A stretch of 64,000 nt of DNA, taken from Bacillus_AB infantis_C (GTDB taxonomy: Bacteria > Bacillota > Bacilli > Bacillales > Cytobacillaceae). The stretch is from positions 248,001 to 312,000 of the forward strand of contig NZ_JBNILH010000003.1 of NCBI RefSeq assembly GCF_050107595.1, given 5' to 3'. Both the position numbers and the translations under genes were made by a program. Every line of letters starts with the position of its first letter. Position 1 is the stretch's first letter. The notes below the pieces were generated by a model. It was not told the DNA's origin and searched no databases. It was given only the letters and a program-made list of their open reading frames with translations. Of the stretch, positions 8,900 through 17,228 are shown piece by piece.

Positions 8900-8930
8900 A
8901 AAAGAAAAGCCGCCAGTGGCTGGCAGCTGA
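8900..8930 (-). terminator. Terminator after monooxygenase-like gene
   Basis: Read on the minus strand: AGCTGCC, a 7-base loop, GGCGGCT, then TTTTCTTTTTT. Lies 20 bases after the stop at 8951. Confidence 0.8.
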
Positions 8931-8950
8931 TTTTTCCCTGTTCAATATTA

Positions 8951-9265
8951 TTAAGAGCCGGAAACACCCTTTCCCCCCCTGGCTTCCATGGTGCTGATCC
9001 GCTCCATCCCGGTAATGATAGGCTTGGCGCGCTTGATTAAGGTCTGGGTTGCTTCCAGGGACAAAGAGTTTTGGTGGGCAGCCTCATCGCTCCACACCTC
9101 GTAAACATAGACAGCATCCGGTTCGCCTTCTGATGTATGAACAAGGTAGATTTCGCATTCATTCAGTTCCTTCATGGATTCCGATGCTTCAAGAAGGATA
9201 CTTACCAAATGATCCCGTTCTCCTTCTTTTACTGTAAACCTGCCGAACAGACTGAATTTATTCAT
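8951..9265 (-). CDS. Antibiotic biosynthesis monooxygenase-domain protein (YgiN-like)
   Basis: Small dimeric alpha/beta-barrel protein (104 residues) of the ABM superfamily, which includes quinol monooxygenases and haem-degrading enzymes. The pattern is typical: FTVKEGERDHLVSILLEASE, then CEIYLVHTSEGEPDAVYVYE with a VW and a C-terminal helix. The actual reaction cannot be told from sequence. Start follows GGAGGACGT. It lies 46 bases after the phosphatase gene and may be cotranscribed with it. Confidence 0.8.
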   Translation of the reverse strand: MNKFSLFGRFTVKEGERDHLVSILLEASESMKELNECEIYLVHTSEGEPDAVYVYEVWSDEAAHQNSLSLEATQTLIKRAKPIITGMERISTMEARGGKGVSGS

Positions 9266-9311
9266 TTAACGTCCTCCCCGTTTTAATTGCTATCAGGATG
9301 CCCCAAATCCT

Positions 9312-10424
9312 TCAACCGGCAAACACAACTTCCGGCAAAACTCCCTTTTCAACCCATCCAATCTTCCCGTCTTTTTTGATCAATGTATAACCTGAGCAGC
9401 TGTCATCCAGTACAGAAACAGCATCCCCTGTACTCACGTTTATAAGGGAGCAGGAAACATCCGATTTCACCATGCAGGCTCCATTCTCATCCTGTAAGAT
9501 GTACTCATTTTTCACATAAAGAAGCTTGTCCTTCCCCGGCTGCCTGCACAAGGTAAAATGCTCATCTTCTTTTAAAGGGATGATGTCATAAGAGGGGTAG
9601 AGTATGGCCCCCTTCATATCAAAGGTTTCAGATGAATTCTTAACGACCCGGCAACCCGGGGAATCATCCACATAAGCATAGGAAAACAGATCCTCTTCAG
9701 CCGTCCTATGAATGATCAGGGCATTCAATTGCCCTTTATCCTTCACCCTGTTCCCGCCATCAATGCTGATGATTTTTTTCTCCCGGTCAATGATTGGATT
9801 ATCGCTTGGAATATCTTTTGTATAATTCACGACAGGCCAGTGGCCGACAACTGCAAACTTGTCTGCCTGATGGGATTTTTCCAGAAAAGAAGGAATCGAA
9901 ATAGCCTTATCCCTATCTGTCTCCCTCCAATTCTCCAAATCCTCCAGACCTGCGTGGACAAAGATATAATCATCTGTTTCGATCGCTGTCGGCAAGCTGG
10001 ACAGCCACTCGATCTCCTGCGAAAAATGCTCCATCAAGGTCTCTTTCACCTCACGGATGCTTGAGCGTTCATTTAGCGGGAATCCTGCGTCTGTCAGCCA
10101 TTCATTGAAGAGGCAATAGCGCCTCGTCATTAAATATTTGATAAGCAAAGGATTTTCTGCCAGAAGCTCACCCGCCAGTGCCTCGCAATTTCCTTCAATC
10201 ACCTGCACCCGGGGATTGAGCTGTGAGAGCTCCATTATGTATTTCACAGTCTCCTTGCTGTTCCTGCCCTTTTCACAAATATCACCGTTGATGATCAAGT
10301 AATCCTCACTGTTAAAATTGACCTTTTTCAGAAGCTCCTTGAAAAGGCCGATCTCTCCGTGGATATCCGAAGTGACGATTACTCTGGCATCCTTCGGAAT
10401 GTCTATTTCTTTAATTTTGTCCAT
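9312..10424 (-). CDS. Calcineurin-like metallophosphatase with SH3-like tail
   Basis: Serine/threonine-type metallophosphoesterase (370 residues). Metal-binding motifs are all present in the first 220 residues: DIHGE, NGDICEKGRNS, GNCE, HAG and GHWP. The last 50 residues (around TGDAVSVLDDSCSGYTLIKK) read like a bacterial SH3 domain, uncommon for this enzyme class. No signal peptide, so cytoplasmic. Chosen start MDKIKE has AAGGAG at proper distance; an ATG 24 bases upstream has none. Substrate unknown: phosphoprotein or dinucleotide polyphosphate are both possible. Confidence 0.85.
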   Translation of the reverse strand: MDKIKEIDIPKDARVIVTSDIHGEIGLFKELLKKVNFNSEDYLIINGDICEKGRNSKETVKYIMELSQLNPRVQVIEGNCEALAGELLAENPLLIKYLMTRRYCLFNEWLTDAGFPLNERSSIREVKETLMEHFSQEIEWLSSLPTAIETDDYIFVHAGLEDLENWRETDRDKAISIPSFLEKSHQADKFAVVGHWPVVNYTKDIPSDNPIIDREKKIISIDGGNRVKDKGQLNALIIHRTAEEDLFSYAYVDDSPGCRVVKNSSETFDMKGAILYPSYDIIPLKEDEHFTLCRQPGKDKLLYVKNEYILQDENGACMVKSDVSCSLINVSTGDAVSVLDDSCSGYTLIKKDGKIGWVEKGVLPEVVFAG

Positions 10425-10516
10425 CCTCTGCTCCTTCTGTCCATACATTTTATTACTGATAGTTTAGAGATTCGTTTTTTGCTGACAGAAATCCTTCTCC
10501 TTATTCATAACCATAC

Positions 10517-10547
10517 AAAAAGCTGCCGTCTGGTTTGGCAGCCCTTT
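10517..10547 (-). terminator. Terminator after the metallophosphatase or VOC gene
   Basis: Minus-strand reading GGCTGCC, loop, GGCAGCTTTTT just after the VOC gene stop at 10551. Confidence 0.75.
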
Positions 10548-10550
10548 TCA

Positions 10551-10922
10551 CTACAATTCTATAATGCTGATCAAATTCCCATTCAGATCTGCCAAATCAA
10601 ATCGTTTAGGCCCACCCTTCCTTATCTTTGAAACCGTTACTCCTTTGCTGATGAGAGCAGCCCTGACCTCTTCCACATTGCCGACTGCATAGTTGAATGG
10701 AGTGTATTGATTAATTGGCTGGAATTCTGGAATCTGAACAAGGTGGAAGCCGCAGTTAGGGGCAATGGAGAGGCCGCACATCCTTTCATTTTTCCAGCGC
10801 AATTCAAAGCCAAAGATTTCCTGATACCAGATTAAAGAATCCTCAAGATCCTTAACCGGCAAAAAGACCGCGTCAATACGTTCAACAAACTTTCCCAATA
10901 CTTTTTCCGTCAATTCATCCAT
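10551..10922 (-). CDS. VOC-superfamily (glyoxalase/dioxygenase fold) protein
   Basis: Single-domain vicinal-oxygen-chelate protein of about 123 residues with the usual opening (FVERIDAVFLPVKDLEDSLI, then WYQ) and closing strand (FDLADLNGNLISIIEL). Metal ligands are only partly recognisable: a His in CGFHLVQ and a final Glu. The first ATG directly abuts AAAGGGG; a TTG nine bases inside (10913) has better spacing and may be the true start. It diverges from a second VOC gene at 11094. Function unknown; glyoxalase, thiol transferase or drug-binding are family options. Confidence 0.82.
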   Translation of the reverse strand: MDELTEKVLGKFVERIDAVFLPVKDLEDSLIWYQEIFGFELRWKNERMCGLSIAPNCGFHLVQIPEFQPINQYTPFNYAVGNVEEVRAALISKGVTVSKIRKGGPKRFDLADLNGNLISIIEL

Positions 10923-11093
10923 CCCCTTTACTTGACAGTTTGATCATTAAAACTAAAATATTCTCCCATATGGAAAAGAAACCTCTTCAAAAACTTCATC
11001 TGAACCCCAAAAAAGGTAATAAGCACTATTTTTGAAGGGATATTCACACAACTCATAGAATTTCTTGATATAAAATCCAGGAGGTGCTGTTAT

Positions 11094-11477
11094 TTGTCAA
11101 AGCCTATAGAAAGCAGGATAGATACGATTTTTATCCATGTCACAGATTTGGAGAGGTCAATTAAGTGGTATAGCGAACTGCTTGGACTAGAGGTAAGAGA
11201 AGGATCATTCAGCGGCCCGGTCTACACTTTTCATATGGGTGCCGGCAGGCCTGGCATCACGCTTGATAACCACAGTTTTGATGAAGAATATACCTTTATC
11301 CCCTCCAATCAGCCACTCTTCAATCTAAGTGCAGCTGATATAGACGAGGCGTTTAAAAAGGTAAAGCAAATGGGCGCCGAGATCGTGACCGGAGTGATTA
11401 CCCACCCGGATATGGCTGAATTCTCTTTTAAAGACCCGGACGGCAATATCCTTATGGTGTGCACCTGTTTCAGCTGA
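11094..11477 (+). CDS. VOC-superfamily (glyoxalase-like) protein
   Basis: A 127-residue VOC protein: DTIFIHVTDLERSIKWYSEL, then LGLEVRE at the N-terminus and FSFKDPDGNILMVC at the C-terminus, with His in YTFHMGAG. TTG start at 11094 preceded by AGGAGGTG. Only the fold, not close sequence, is shared with the divergent neighbour at 10551-10922. An A/T-poor imperfect hairpin follows the stop (about 11480-11515). Substrate not deducible. The next 290 bases up to the kinase gene hold no gene I can support. Confidence 0.85.
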   Translation: MSKPIESRIDTIFIHVTDLERSIKWYSELLGLEVREGSFSGPVYTFHMGAGRPGITLDNHSFDEEYTFIPSNQPLFNLSAADIDEAFKKVKQMGAEIVTGVITHPDMAEFSFKDPDGNILMVCTCFS

Positions 11478-11767
11478 TTGGAAAGGAAAGGGTTGGAGGA
11501 CCAAAACTCTTTCCCTCTCCTCTTATCCGGTAATTTCCTGGAATCCCCTGCACTAATTCCATACTGACCTTGTCCTTCTCCCGCTCTATTTTCAATCCAT
11601 GTCACCAAACCTTTATTGTCGTGACAGGAAGTCGATGGCCCAGCCCCGCGCAGCCAGAAATTCATTTTATGCTTTCTGCGAGTTCAGTGAGTTCGTTTAG
11701 TATAACTCAATCTGCTGGTAAATCATCGTTCTGGTTCCATATGAGTCTCCCCTTTAGAGAGATTCGT

Positions 11768-12292
11768 TTATTCTATAAGATAATTGATTACAGCTGGAAG
11801 GTACCTTTCTACCGGCTGACTAGTATCTATCAGTAAACACTTATAGTCAGCTGGTTTTTCACTGTTTTTAAGAGCGTATCTAAAAGCTTCCTCAGAGTAT
11901 ATCTCTTTTATCTGGCTGACCATCCTATCCCGATTTCTCAGCCTCCTATTGATTTCAATAGAATCCTCAAGATAGCATTCAACATACTTATATTTAACAT
12001 TGAATTTTTTTGCTAGGCCTGTGCCCTTCTCAACCATTTCCTTATACAGGCAGGGACTATCAAATATGACTGCCTTCCCTTGGTATAATAGGGACTCTGC
12101 CAAAGACCAATCAATATTGTATGAAATCCTTCCGGCACTCTTTGCATCAATAGGTGTGTTATCAATACTATTTAAAAGTGAGGATTTTATAATATCGTGG
12201 TCGATAATAACAGCCCCCGTTTTTTCAGCTATTCTTCTAGCAAGGGTCGACTTTCCGGAACCCGGGAAACCTGACATCTGAATAAAATACAT
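11768..12292 (-). CDS. P-loop small-molecule kinase-like protein (AAA_33)
   Basis: A 174-residue nucleotide-binding protein of the chloramphenicol-phosphotransferase/gluconate-kinase-like group. Walker A is GFPGSGKST near the N-terminus (residues 8-16), followed by VIIDHDIIKSSL and a Walker-B-like VIFDSPC; a lid-type Arg stretch (RRLRNRDRM) lies near 120-130. Length and layout fit a stand-alone kinase. Start follows AAGGAGCACTGCA. Substrate unknown. Transcribed alone, away from its neighbours. Confidence 0.8.
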   Translation of the reverse strand: MYFIQMSGFPGSGKSTLARRIAEKTGAVIIDHDIIKSSLLNSIDNTPIDAKSAGRISYNIDWSLAESLLYQGKAVIFDSPCLYKEMVEKGTGLAKKFNVKYKYVECYLEDSIEINRRLRNRDRMVSQIKEIYSEEAFRYALKNSEKPADYKCLLIDTSQPVERYLPAVINYLIE

Positions 12293-12375
12293 TGCAGTGC
12301 TCCTTTTTGAAAATATCTTCGACTCGTCTCATCCCTCTATCTGATCCATAACCATAAAACCAGCATAACCAATAT

Positions 12376-12581
12376 ATGAAAAACAGCCAATACAGCAAAA
12401 TGGCAGCCTCTCAATCCATCAATCAGTTGGCAGAGTATTGGAAAAGGGAGATTTTCTTATATCATATATTTGCCGAAAATGGGATAAAGCCCATTTAGAA
12501 GATTGGCAGGAATATACGCTGCAGGATCTGGCGCGGAAGATCAGGAATCGTGAACCTTACGCGGGGATAGATGACTTCTAG
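12376..12581 (+). pseudogene. Small gene with one-base deletion (about 70 codons)
   Basis: From ATG 12376 one frame reads MKNSQYSKMAASQSINQLAE and on to FAENGIKP before a stop; a second frame continues as HLEDWQEYTLQDLARKIRNR, EPYAGIDDF, stop at 12579-12581. The two join sensibly if the CCC near 12490 were CCCC (giving IKPHLEDW). So this looks like a small soluble protein gene broken by one missing base, or a sequencing error. No clear ribosome site is seen before the ATG. I do not recognise the family. The rest of 12293-12594 holds nothing else I can support. Confidence 0.5.
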
Positions 12582-12594
12582 CTATTTATAATAT

Positions 12595-12623
12595 TTGACA
12601 AAAAAAGTTATTTATGCTATAAT
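12595..12623 (+). promoter_or_regulatory. Consensus sigma-A promoter before leader terminator
   Basis: TTGACA (12595-12600), 17-base spacer, TATAAT (12618-12623): a perfect housekeeping promoter. Transcription should start near 12630, only about 20 bases before the leader terminator at 12652. Confidence 0.9.
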
Positions 12624-12651
12624 TTACAAATAATATTTCTCTGTATATACT

Positions 12652-12682
12652 AAGATTCTCCTGGCCAGGGGAATCTTTTTTT
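12652..12682 (+). terminator. Leader terminator (attenuator) before methyltransferase
   Basis: AAGATTCTCCT-GGCC-AGGGGAATCTT (11-base stem, one G-T pair) followed by a run of T. It sits between a perfect promoter and the ribosome site of the next gene, so readthrough must be regulated or inefficient. Confidence 0.85.
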
Positions 12683-12703
12683 ATTTGTGCGGAGGATGAT
12701 AGT

Positions 12704-13618
12704 ATGAAGTCAAACGAATCAAGTGTTACGTCTTTAGTTTCCGCTTTTAGCCGTGCTTATCACAGCAGGTATGATACACCGAAGATCTTTGATGATTTTT
12801 TAGCTGAAGAATTGATATCTGCTGAAGAGATGGAAATGATCAGCAGGAATATGATCCAGGGGATTTCTTTTTTTAATGAGGAGATTGCAGACCGGTTCCA
12901 TGATCAGCCTGGCGAAATTCTCAGATGGATTACTCAGGTGCACCTTTCCCCTACCCCGCTTGCACGAGCAGCGTACTGCGAGCAGGTTCTGCTGAATGAA
13001 TGGAAGCTTGGGGTAAAGCAGTATGTCGTCCTTGGTGCCGGTCTTGATACATTCTGCTTCCGGCATCCCGAGCTATCAGATACACTGGAGATATTTGAGG
13101 CAGACCATCCGGCAACACAGGAGTCTAAAATGAAAAGACTTGATAAAGCCAGGCTTCCTATCCCGCAAAACCTTCATTTGGTGCCGATGGACTTTTCTCA
13201 TTCGTTCTCCTATCAGCCCCTGGAGGACAAGGGCTTCAAGAATGAGAGAACATTCTTCAGTTTGCTGGGTGTTACCTATTATCTAACAAAAGAAGAGAAT
13301 GCGAGCCTGATTATCAGCCTTTTTTCAGATTTACCTCAAGGAAGTTCTATCGTCCTGGATTTTGCCGATGAGAATCTGTTCGTGGAAAAAGGCAAATCGA
13401 ATCGGGTGGAGCACATCGTAAAAATGGCAGCCGCTGGCGGTGAAACGATGAAGTCATGCTTCGCCTATGAAGAGATCGAACTGATGCTTGAAAAAGCGGG
13501 GTTGCTGGTCTACGAGCATCTGTCCCCGGAGAAGATCCAAGAACTTTATTTCAGCGGCCGTGAGGATGATTTGTCAGCCTTCGAGACGATACATTATATA
13601 CATGCGGTAAAAAAATAA
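12704..13618 (+). CDS. Class I SAM-dependent methyltransferase (PPM1/TIGR00027 type)
   Basis: Methyltransferase of the leucine-carboxyl-methyltransferase-like superfamily, 304 residues. The SAM-binding motif I is VVLGAGLDTFCFR (about 106-118), followed by the acidic motif II (FEADHP) and a later LGVTYYLTKEE segment, the order typical of this family, whose members often modify secondary metabolites or small acids. The target is unknown. Ribosome site GGAGG nine bases before ATG. Expression depends on passing the leader terminator at 12652-12682. Confidence 0.88.
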   Translation: MKSNESSVTSLVSAFSRAYHSRYDTPKIFDDFLAEELISAEEMEMISRNMIQGISFFNEEIADRFHDQPGEILRWITQVHLSPTPLARAAYCEQVLLNEWKLGVKQYVVLGAGLDTFCFRHPELSDTLEIFEADHPATQESKMKRLDKARLPIPQNLHLVPMDFSHSFSYQPLEDKGFKNERTFFSLLGVTYYLTKEENASLIISLFSDLPQGSSIVLDFADENLFVEKGKSNRVEHIVKMAAAGGETMKSCFAYEEIELMLEKAGLLVYEHLSPEKIQELYFSGREDDLSAFETIHYIHAVKK

Positions 13619-13624
13619 AATTTT

Positions 13625-13661
13625 AAAGCCAGCTGCTCGATTTTGAGCCGCCGGCTTTTTT
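13625..13661 (+). terminator. Terminator after methyltransferase
   Basis: AAAGCC...GGCTTTTTT with an interrupted GC-rich stem, seven bases after the stop. The following 240 bases to 13900 contain no supported gene. Confidence 0.7.
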
Positions 13662-13900
13662 ACGGAGAGGCTTCAGCATCCTGGATTGACCAATAAAGCG
13701 CTGAATTATTTGAAAAGAGCTGCAAGTGATCGAATTAACGACAGATTGATGAAAATATGACCCTAATTACTCAGATAAAACCATCAGCCCATTCAAAAAC
13801 AGGGCGTTTACCGCTGGAACGAACAGCCAAGCCGGACAATACAGTGATAATAGCTTAAAGGCGCGTTCTGTTGGCCAAAAATGTAAAGGGGATTGGGACA

Positions 13901-15346
13901 ATGGGGATTCGGAATGGAAAGGAATTTATTGAACGTTTGGATATGATGGAAAACGTTGTTTGGCTGGATGGGGAAAGAGTCTCGGGGAAGATCTCGGAAC
14001 ATCCTGCTTTTAAAAGAATTGTGGCGGCAAAGGCCTCGCTTTATGACAGACAATGCGATCCGCAATCTCAGGAGGAGATGACATTCCGCATGCCTGGCAC
14101 GGGAGAGCTTGCAGGCCTGTCATACCTGAAGCCGCAAACAAAAGAGGATCTGGTGAAAAGAAGAGTGATGATTGAACATTGGGCGAGGATTACTCATGGC
14201 ATGATGGGCAGGAGCCCGGACTATATGAATACGGCAGTCATGAGCCTGGCAGCCTCAGCCTCCCTCCTGGAGGGAAGGGAAAACTGCTTTCCTGACAATG
14301 TCCGCGCCCTTTATGACCGCGCCACAAATCAGGACCTTTCATTCACCCATACACTCATTACACCCCAGGTTAACCGCACTGCCTTTTATCTCGGCTCTGA
14401 TGCCCCCATCTCAGCGAGAGTGATTGAGAGGAACCATGATGGCCTGGTTATCAAGGGAGCACGCCTTTTGGCGACACAGGGAGGATTGACCGATGAACTG
14501 CTGGTCCTCAGCTCGCCCGGCAGGTTTGATACGGAAGAGGCATTTGCTTTTTCCATTCCATCCAGCACGGATGGGCTGAGATTCATCTGCAGGGGCTCCT
14601 TTGCAGGCGAAGGCTCTGCCTTTGATTATCCCCTCAGCTCCCATTATGATGAAATGGACGCTATCGTCGTGTTTGATGATGTCCTGGTCCCTTGGGAAAG
14701 GGTATTCCTCTATGACAATGTCGAGGCCGCCCTGGCACTCAAAAATAAAAGCAGCTTCCATGCCTTTGCTTACCACCAGGCATTAATCAGGCAGATTGTT
14801 AAAACAGAATTCATCCTCGGAATTGCCGAATCTATCGTAAAGTGCATCAATGTCAGTGAATATCAGCATATACAAGCCAAGATGGCCGAGATCATCATTG
14901 GGCTGGAATCGATGAAAGCACTGCTCGAGAAGTCAGAAAACGATGCAGCTCCCGATGAGTTTGGCTGCATGCGCCCGAGCATCGTCCCTCTCCAGATTGC
15001 CAGCAATCTTTTCCCTGATCTGTATCCCCGCTTTTGCGAGATCATCCAGGTGATCGGTGCAAGCGGCATGACTTCACTTCCGACTGAAAAGGATTTTGAA
15101 TCAGGCATCCGCGCGGACCTTGATCAATATCTTCAAGCGGAAGCTTTGAATGCAAAGGAACGGGTCCAGCTCTTCCGGCTTGCCTGGGATTTGACGATGA
15201 GCCCCTTCGGCACAAGGCAGACCCATTATGAGAGATATTTCTCCGGCGACCCAGTCCGGCTTGCCAGCACTTTATATCATACTTATCCAAAGGAAGACTT
15301 TGTCCGGAACGTCAGTGAATTCCTGAAACAGCGAAAATCAGATTAA
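13901..15346 (+). CDS. 4-hydroxyphenylacetate 3-hydroxylase family oxygenase (HpaB/YoaI-like)
   Basis: FADH2-dependent aromatic hydroxylase, oxygenase component, 481 residues with the acyl-CoA-dehydrogenase-like fold of HpaB. Family marks include YMNTAVMSLA, the THTLITPQVNRT loop, GARLLATQGG, and VFDDVLVPWERVFLYDN. Such enzymes need a separate flavin reductase (HpaC), which is not seen nearby. Start at ATG 13901, preceded by AAGGGG; the frame is open to a TTG 30 bases upstream without a site. Closest by gene name is B. subtilis YoaI, and the next genes also match that yoa region. Confidence 0.9.
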   Translation: MGIRNGKEFIERLDMMENVVWLDGERVSGKISEHPAFKRIVAAKASLYDRQCDPQSQEEMTFRMPGTGELAGLSYLKPQTKEDLVKRRVMIEHWARITHGMMGRSPDYMNTAVMSLAASASLLEGRENCFPDNVRALYDRATNQDLSFTHTLITPQVNRTAFYLGSDAPISARVIERNHDGLVIKGARLLATQGGLTDELLVLSSPGRFDTEEAFAFSIPSSTDGLRFICRGSFAGEGSAFDYPLSSHYDEMDAIVVFDDVLVPWERVFLYDNVEAALALKNKSSFHAFAYHQALIRQIVKTEFILGIAESIVKCINVSEYQHIQAKMAEIIIGLESMKALLEKSENDAAPDEFGCMRPSIVPLQIASNLFPDLYPRFCEIIQVIGASGMTSLPTEKDFESGIRADLDQYLQAEALNAKERVQLFRLAWDLTMSPFGTRQTHYERYFSGDPVRLASTLYHTYPKEDFVRNVSEFLKQRKSD

Positions 15347-15353
15347 TAATGAT

Positions 15354-15381
15354 AAAGCCGCATCCATGCAAAAAGGATACG
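15354..15381. terminator. Terminator after hydroxylase gene
   Basis: AAAGCCGCATCC, loop, GGATACGGCTTTTTTT. Works on +; the opposite T-run is weak. Confidence 0.88.
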
Positions 15382-15388
15382 GCTTTTT

Positions 15389-16210
15389 TTATTTACGGGA
15401 CTCCCCCTTGACCAGCTTCAGCGTCGCAACGATCAGGAAGCTGACGATCACCAATAACAGCCAGGAGCTCACCTTGCCAAGATGTACCAGGCTCCAGGCT
15501 TCCTCCTGGTTCGGATATTGCCAGGCCCCGAAAAAGGTAGCTATGTTTTCCGCTATCCAGATAAAAAATCCGATGAGTACGAATGATAAAGCGATCGGCA
15601 TGCGGTATTTGATGCCTCCGACTTCGTACATGACCCAGGAGCGCCAAAAGATAATGATCACCAGTCCTGAAAGCCACCAGCGGATGTCTATCCAATAATG
15701 GTGCGTGAAAAAGTTCAGGTATATGGCGGCAGCAAGCGGGACAACCAGCCAAAACGGCGGCCAGTCGACCAGTTCAACCTTGAGCCTCCTCCACGCCTGG
15801 CATAGATAGCTGGCAACGCTCGCATACATAAACCCGCTGTACAAAGGCACACCTCCGACTTTGAAGTAACCCTCCTCCGGATAAGACCAGGAGCCCATAT
15901 GGACCTTGAACAGCTCAAGCGCAAGCCCGATCAGGTGAAATAATGTGATGACCTTTAATTCATCGCGTGTTTCAAGTCCTGAGCGCAGCATCCCCCACTG
16001 CATCACGAGACAGATGAGGAGCAGCCAGTCATACCGCGGCAGGAACGGAAGCGGGATGACCTTCGTCAAAGCCAGGGAAGCAAAGATAACAACAGGAAAC
16101 AGGCAGGATAAGGCCTGCTCCCAGCCAAAACGGCAGAGCTGCTGAGCTCCTCCCATCAACCGCATTCTTACTGTTCTTTTCTTAACCCCATTCTGTATGG
16201 CTATGCTCAT
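15389..16210 (-). CDS. yoaT: DUF817 membrane protein (YoaT-like)
   Basis: Integral membrane protein of 273 residues with eight or so predicted helices and many Trp/His-rich turns (NFFTHHYWIDIRWW, GSWSYPEEGYF, GAWQYPN). These conserved motifs mark the DUF817 family, whose function is unknown. Start ATG follows GGGGGAGG. It is the last of three minus-strand genes whose order (DUF2975, small HTH regulator, DUF817) matches yoaS-yozG-yoaT of B. subtilis. The symbol is given by homology and order. Confidence 0.85.
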   Translation of the reverse strand: MSIAIQNGVKKRTVRMRLMGGAQQLCRFGWEQALSCLFPVVIFASLALTKVIPLPFLPRYDWLLLICLVMQWGMLRSGLETRDELKVITLFHLIGLALELFKVHMGSWSYPEEGYFKVGGVPLYSGFMYASVASYLCQAWRRLKVELVDWPPFWLVVPLAAAIYLNFFTHHYWIDIRWWLSGLVIIIFWRSWVMYEVGGIKYRMPIALSFVLIGFFIWIAENIATFFGAWQYPNQEEAWSLVHLGKVSSWLLLVIVSFLIVATLKLVKGESRK

Positions 16211-16249
16211 ATGAAGCCTCCCCCTTAACTGGACAGAATCAGAACTAAT

Positions 16250-16474
16250 TCATTCTTCCGGCTCTTCATCGTCCTCTTTGTATTCCAGAATATCACCCGG
16301 CTGGCAGTCCAGCGCCTTGCAGATGGCTTCCAGAGTCGTCAGCCGGATTGCTTTTGCTTTTCCATTTTTCAATATAGAAAGATTGGCCATGGTGATGCCG
16401 ACCCTCTCTGAGAGCTCAGTCACGCTCATTTTCCGTTTCGCCAGCATCACGTCGATATGAATGATAATTGCCAT
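16250..16474 (-). CDS. yozG: Small XRE-family regulator (YozG-like)
   Basis: A 74-residue Cro/C1-type DNA-binding protein that is almost only a helix-turn-helix: LSERVGITMANLSILKNGKA, then RLTTLEAICKALDCQPGDIL, ending in an acidic tail (EDDEEPEE). This short type usually pairs with a DUF2975 membrane protein, as here, nine bases downstream of it. Start follows GAGGTGAAAAC. Probably a local regulator; its target site is not identified. Confidence 0.88.
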   Translation of the reverse strand: MAIIIHIDVMLAKRKMSVTELSERVGITMANLSILKNGKAKAIRLTTLEAICKALDCQPGDILEYKEDDEEPEE

Positions 16475-16483
16475 GTTTTCACC

Positions 16484-16963
16484 TCAAACCGTCAGATCAT
16501 TTTCTGACTTGATATCGATCGCGTTCTTCAATAATTTTTGGAGGACAGCGGCAAAAACAGCAATCACAATGGAACCAAAAATGATGATCATCCCGATCAG
16601 GATGATGCCAGGGGCATCGTCAATCTCTGCCGCAAAATAAAAGAGCGGCATGGCTGCTGTATACAGCAGCATAATTGCAGCGGCACAATTTCTTATGGTC
16701 TTCAAAGCCTTTACAGCCATTTCTGAAAATGCGTTGTTGTGATCGATAAGGCTTAAAAGCTTGAAGGCCTGAAACAAAGCAGCGAAAAACGGGATGGCCG
16801 ATATATACATAATCGCCAAAATGCCATACAGCAGATTCCGCCATTCCAAACCGCTTTGGCTTGCATTGATTGCAAGAGAAGGCAGTCCGAATAAACATAG
16901 TGCCAGTATCGGAGCCCCGATAAGGAAGATGGCTATTTTCAAAAAGAGTGTTTCCCTTTTCAT
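16484..16963 (-). CDS. yoaS: DUF2975 membrane protein (YoaS-like)
   Basis: A 159-residue protein with four predicted membrane helices, DUF2975 family. Between helices 2 and 3 lies the family motif HNNAFSEMAVKALKTIRNCA. Members are encoded directly upstream of a small XRE regulator and may form a membrane-tied regulatory pair; that role is inference. ATG at 16963 is chosen over a GTG nine bases earlier because GAGGTG then has correct spacing. Confidence 0.85.
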   Translation of the reverse strand: MKRETLFLKIAIFLIGAPILALCLFGLPSLAINASQSGLEWRNLLYGILAIMYISAIPFFAALFQAFKLLSLIDHNNAFSEMAVKALKTIRNCAAAIMLLYTAAMPLFYFAAEIDDAPGIILIGMIIIFGSIVIAVFAAVLQKLLKNAIDIKSENDLTV

Positions 16964-17132
16964 TTTTAACACCTCACAGGTTAAGTTATATTGATTTTAA
17001 GTTATTTTTTATTGTTTTTCAATAAATAATTAACGATTTATATTATTTTTTGTTGCTGCAAGGTTTTCTCCCCTTAAAAACAAGTCTGTACAAAAAGCGG
17101 ATCGACTCAGCAGTGCAGCAACATACAATCCA

Positions 17133-17157
17133 GTTTTAAAACCTACCTCAAGGGTAA
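17133..17157 (+). promoter_or_regulatory. Sigma-B-type promoter
   Basis: GTTTTA (17133-17138), 13-base spacer, GGGTAA (17152-17157), close to the general-stress consensus GTTTAA-N13-15-GGGWAW. It lies 70 bases before the SDR gene, a homologue of a known sigma-B regulon member. Confidence 0.75.
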
Positions 17158-17228
17158 GAAATCTATATGGCTTATAAGTGATATAAATCACAAAGCAACT
17201 AAAATGTGAGGAAAGGAATGACTTAGAA

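Noticed and set aside
11478..11767. Gene between the VOC and kinase genes
   Set aside because: Open frames there have no starts with ribosome sites and no coding character on either strand.
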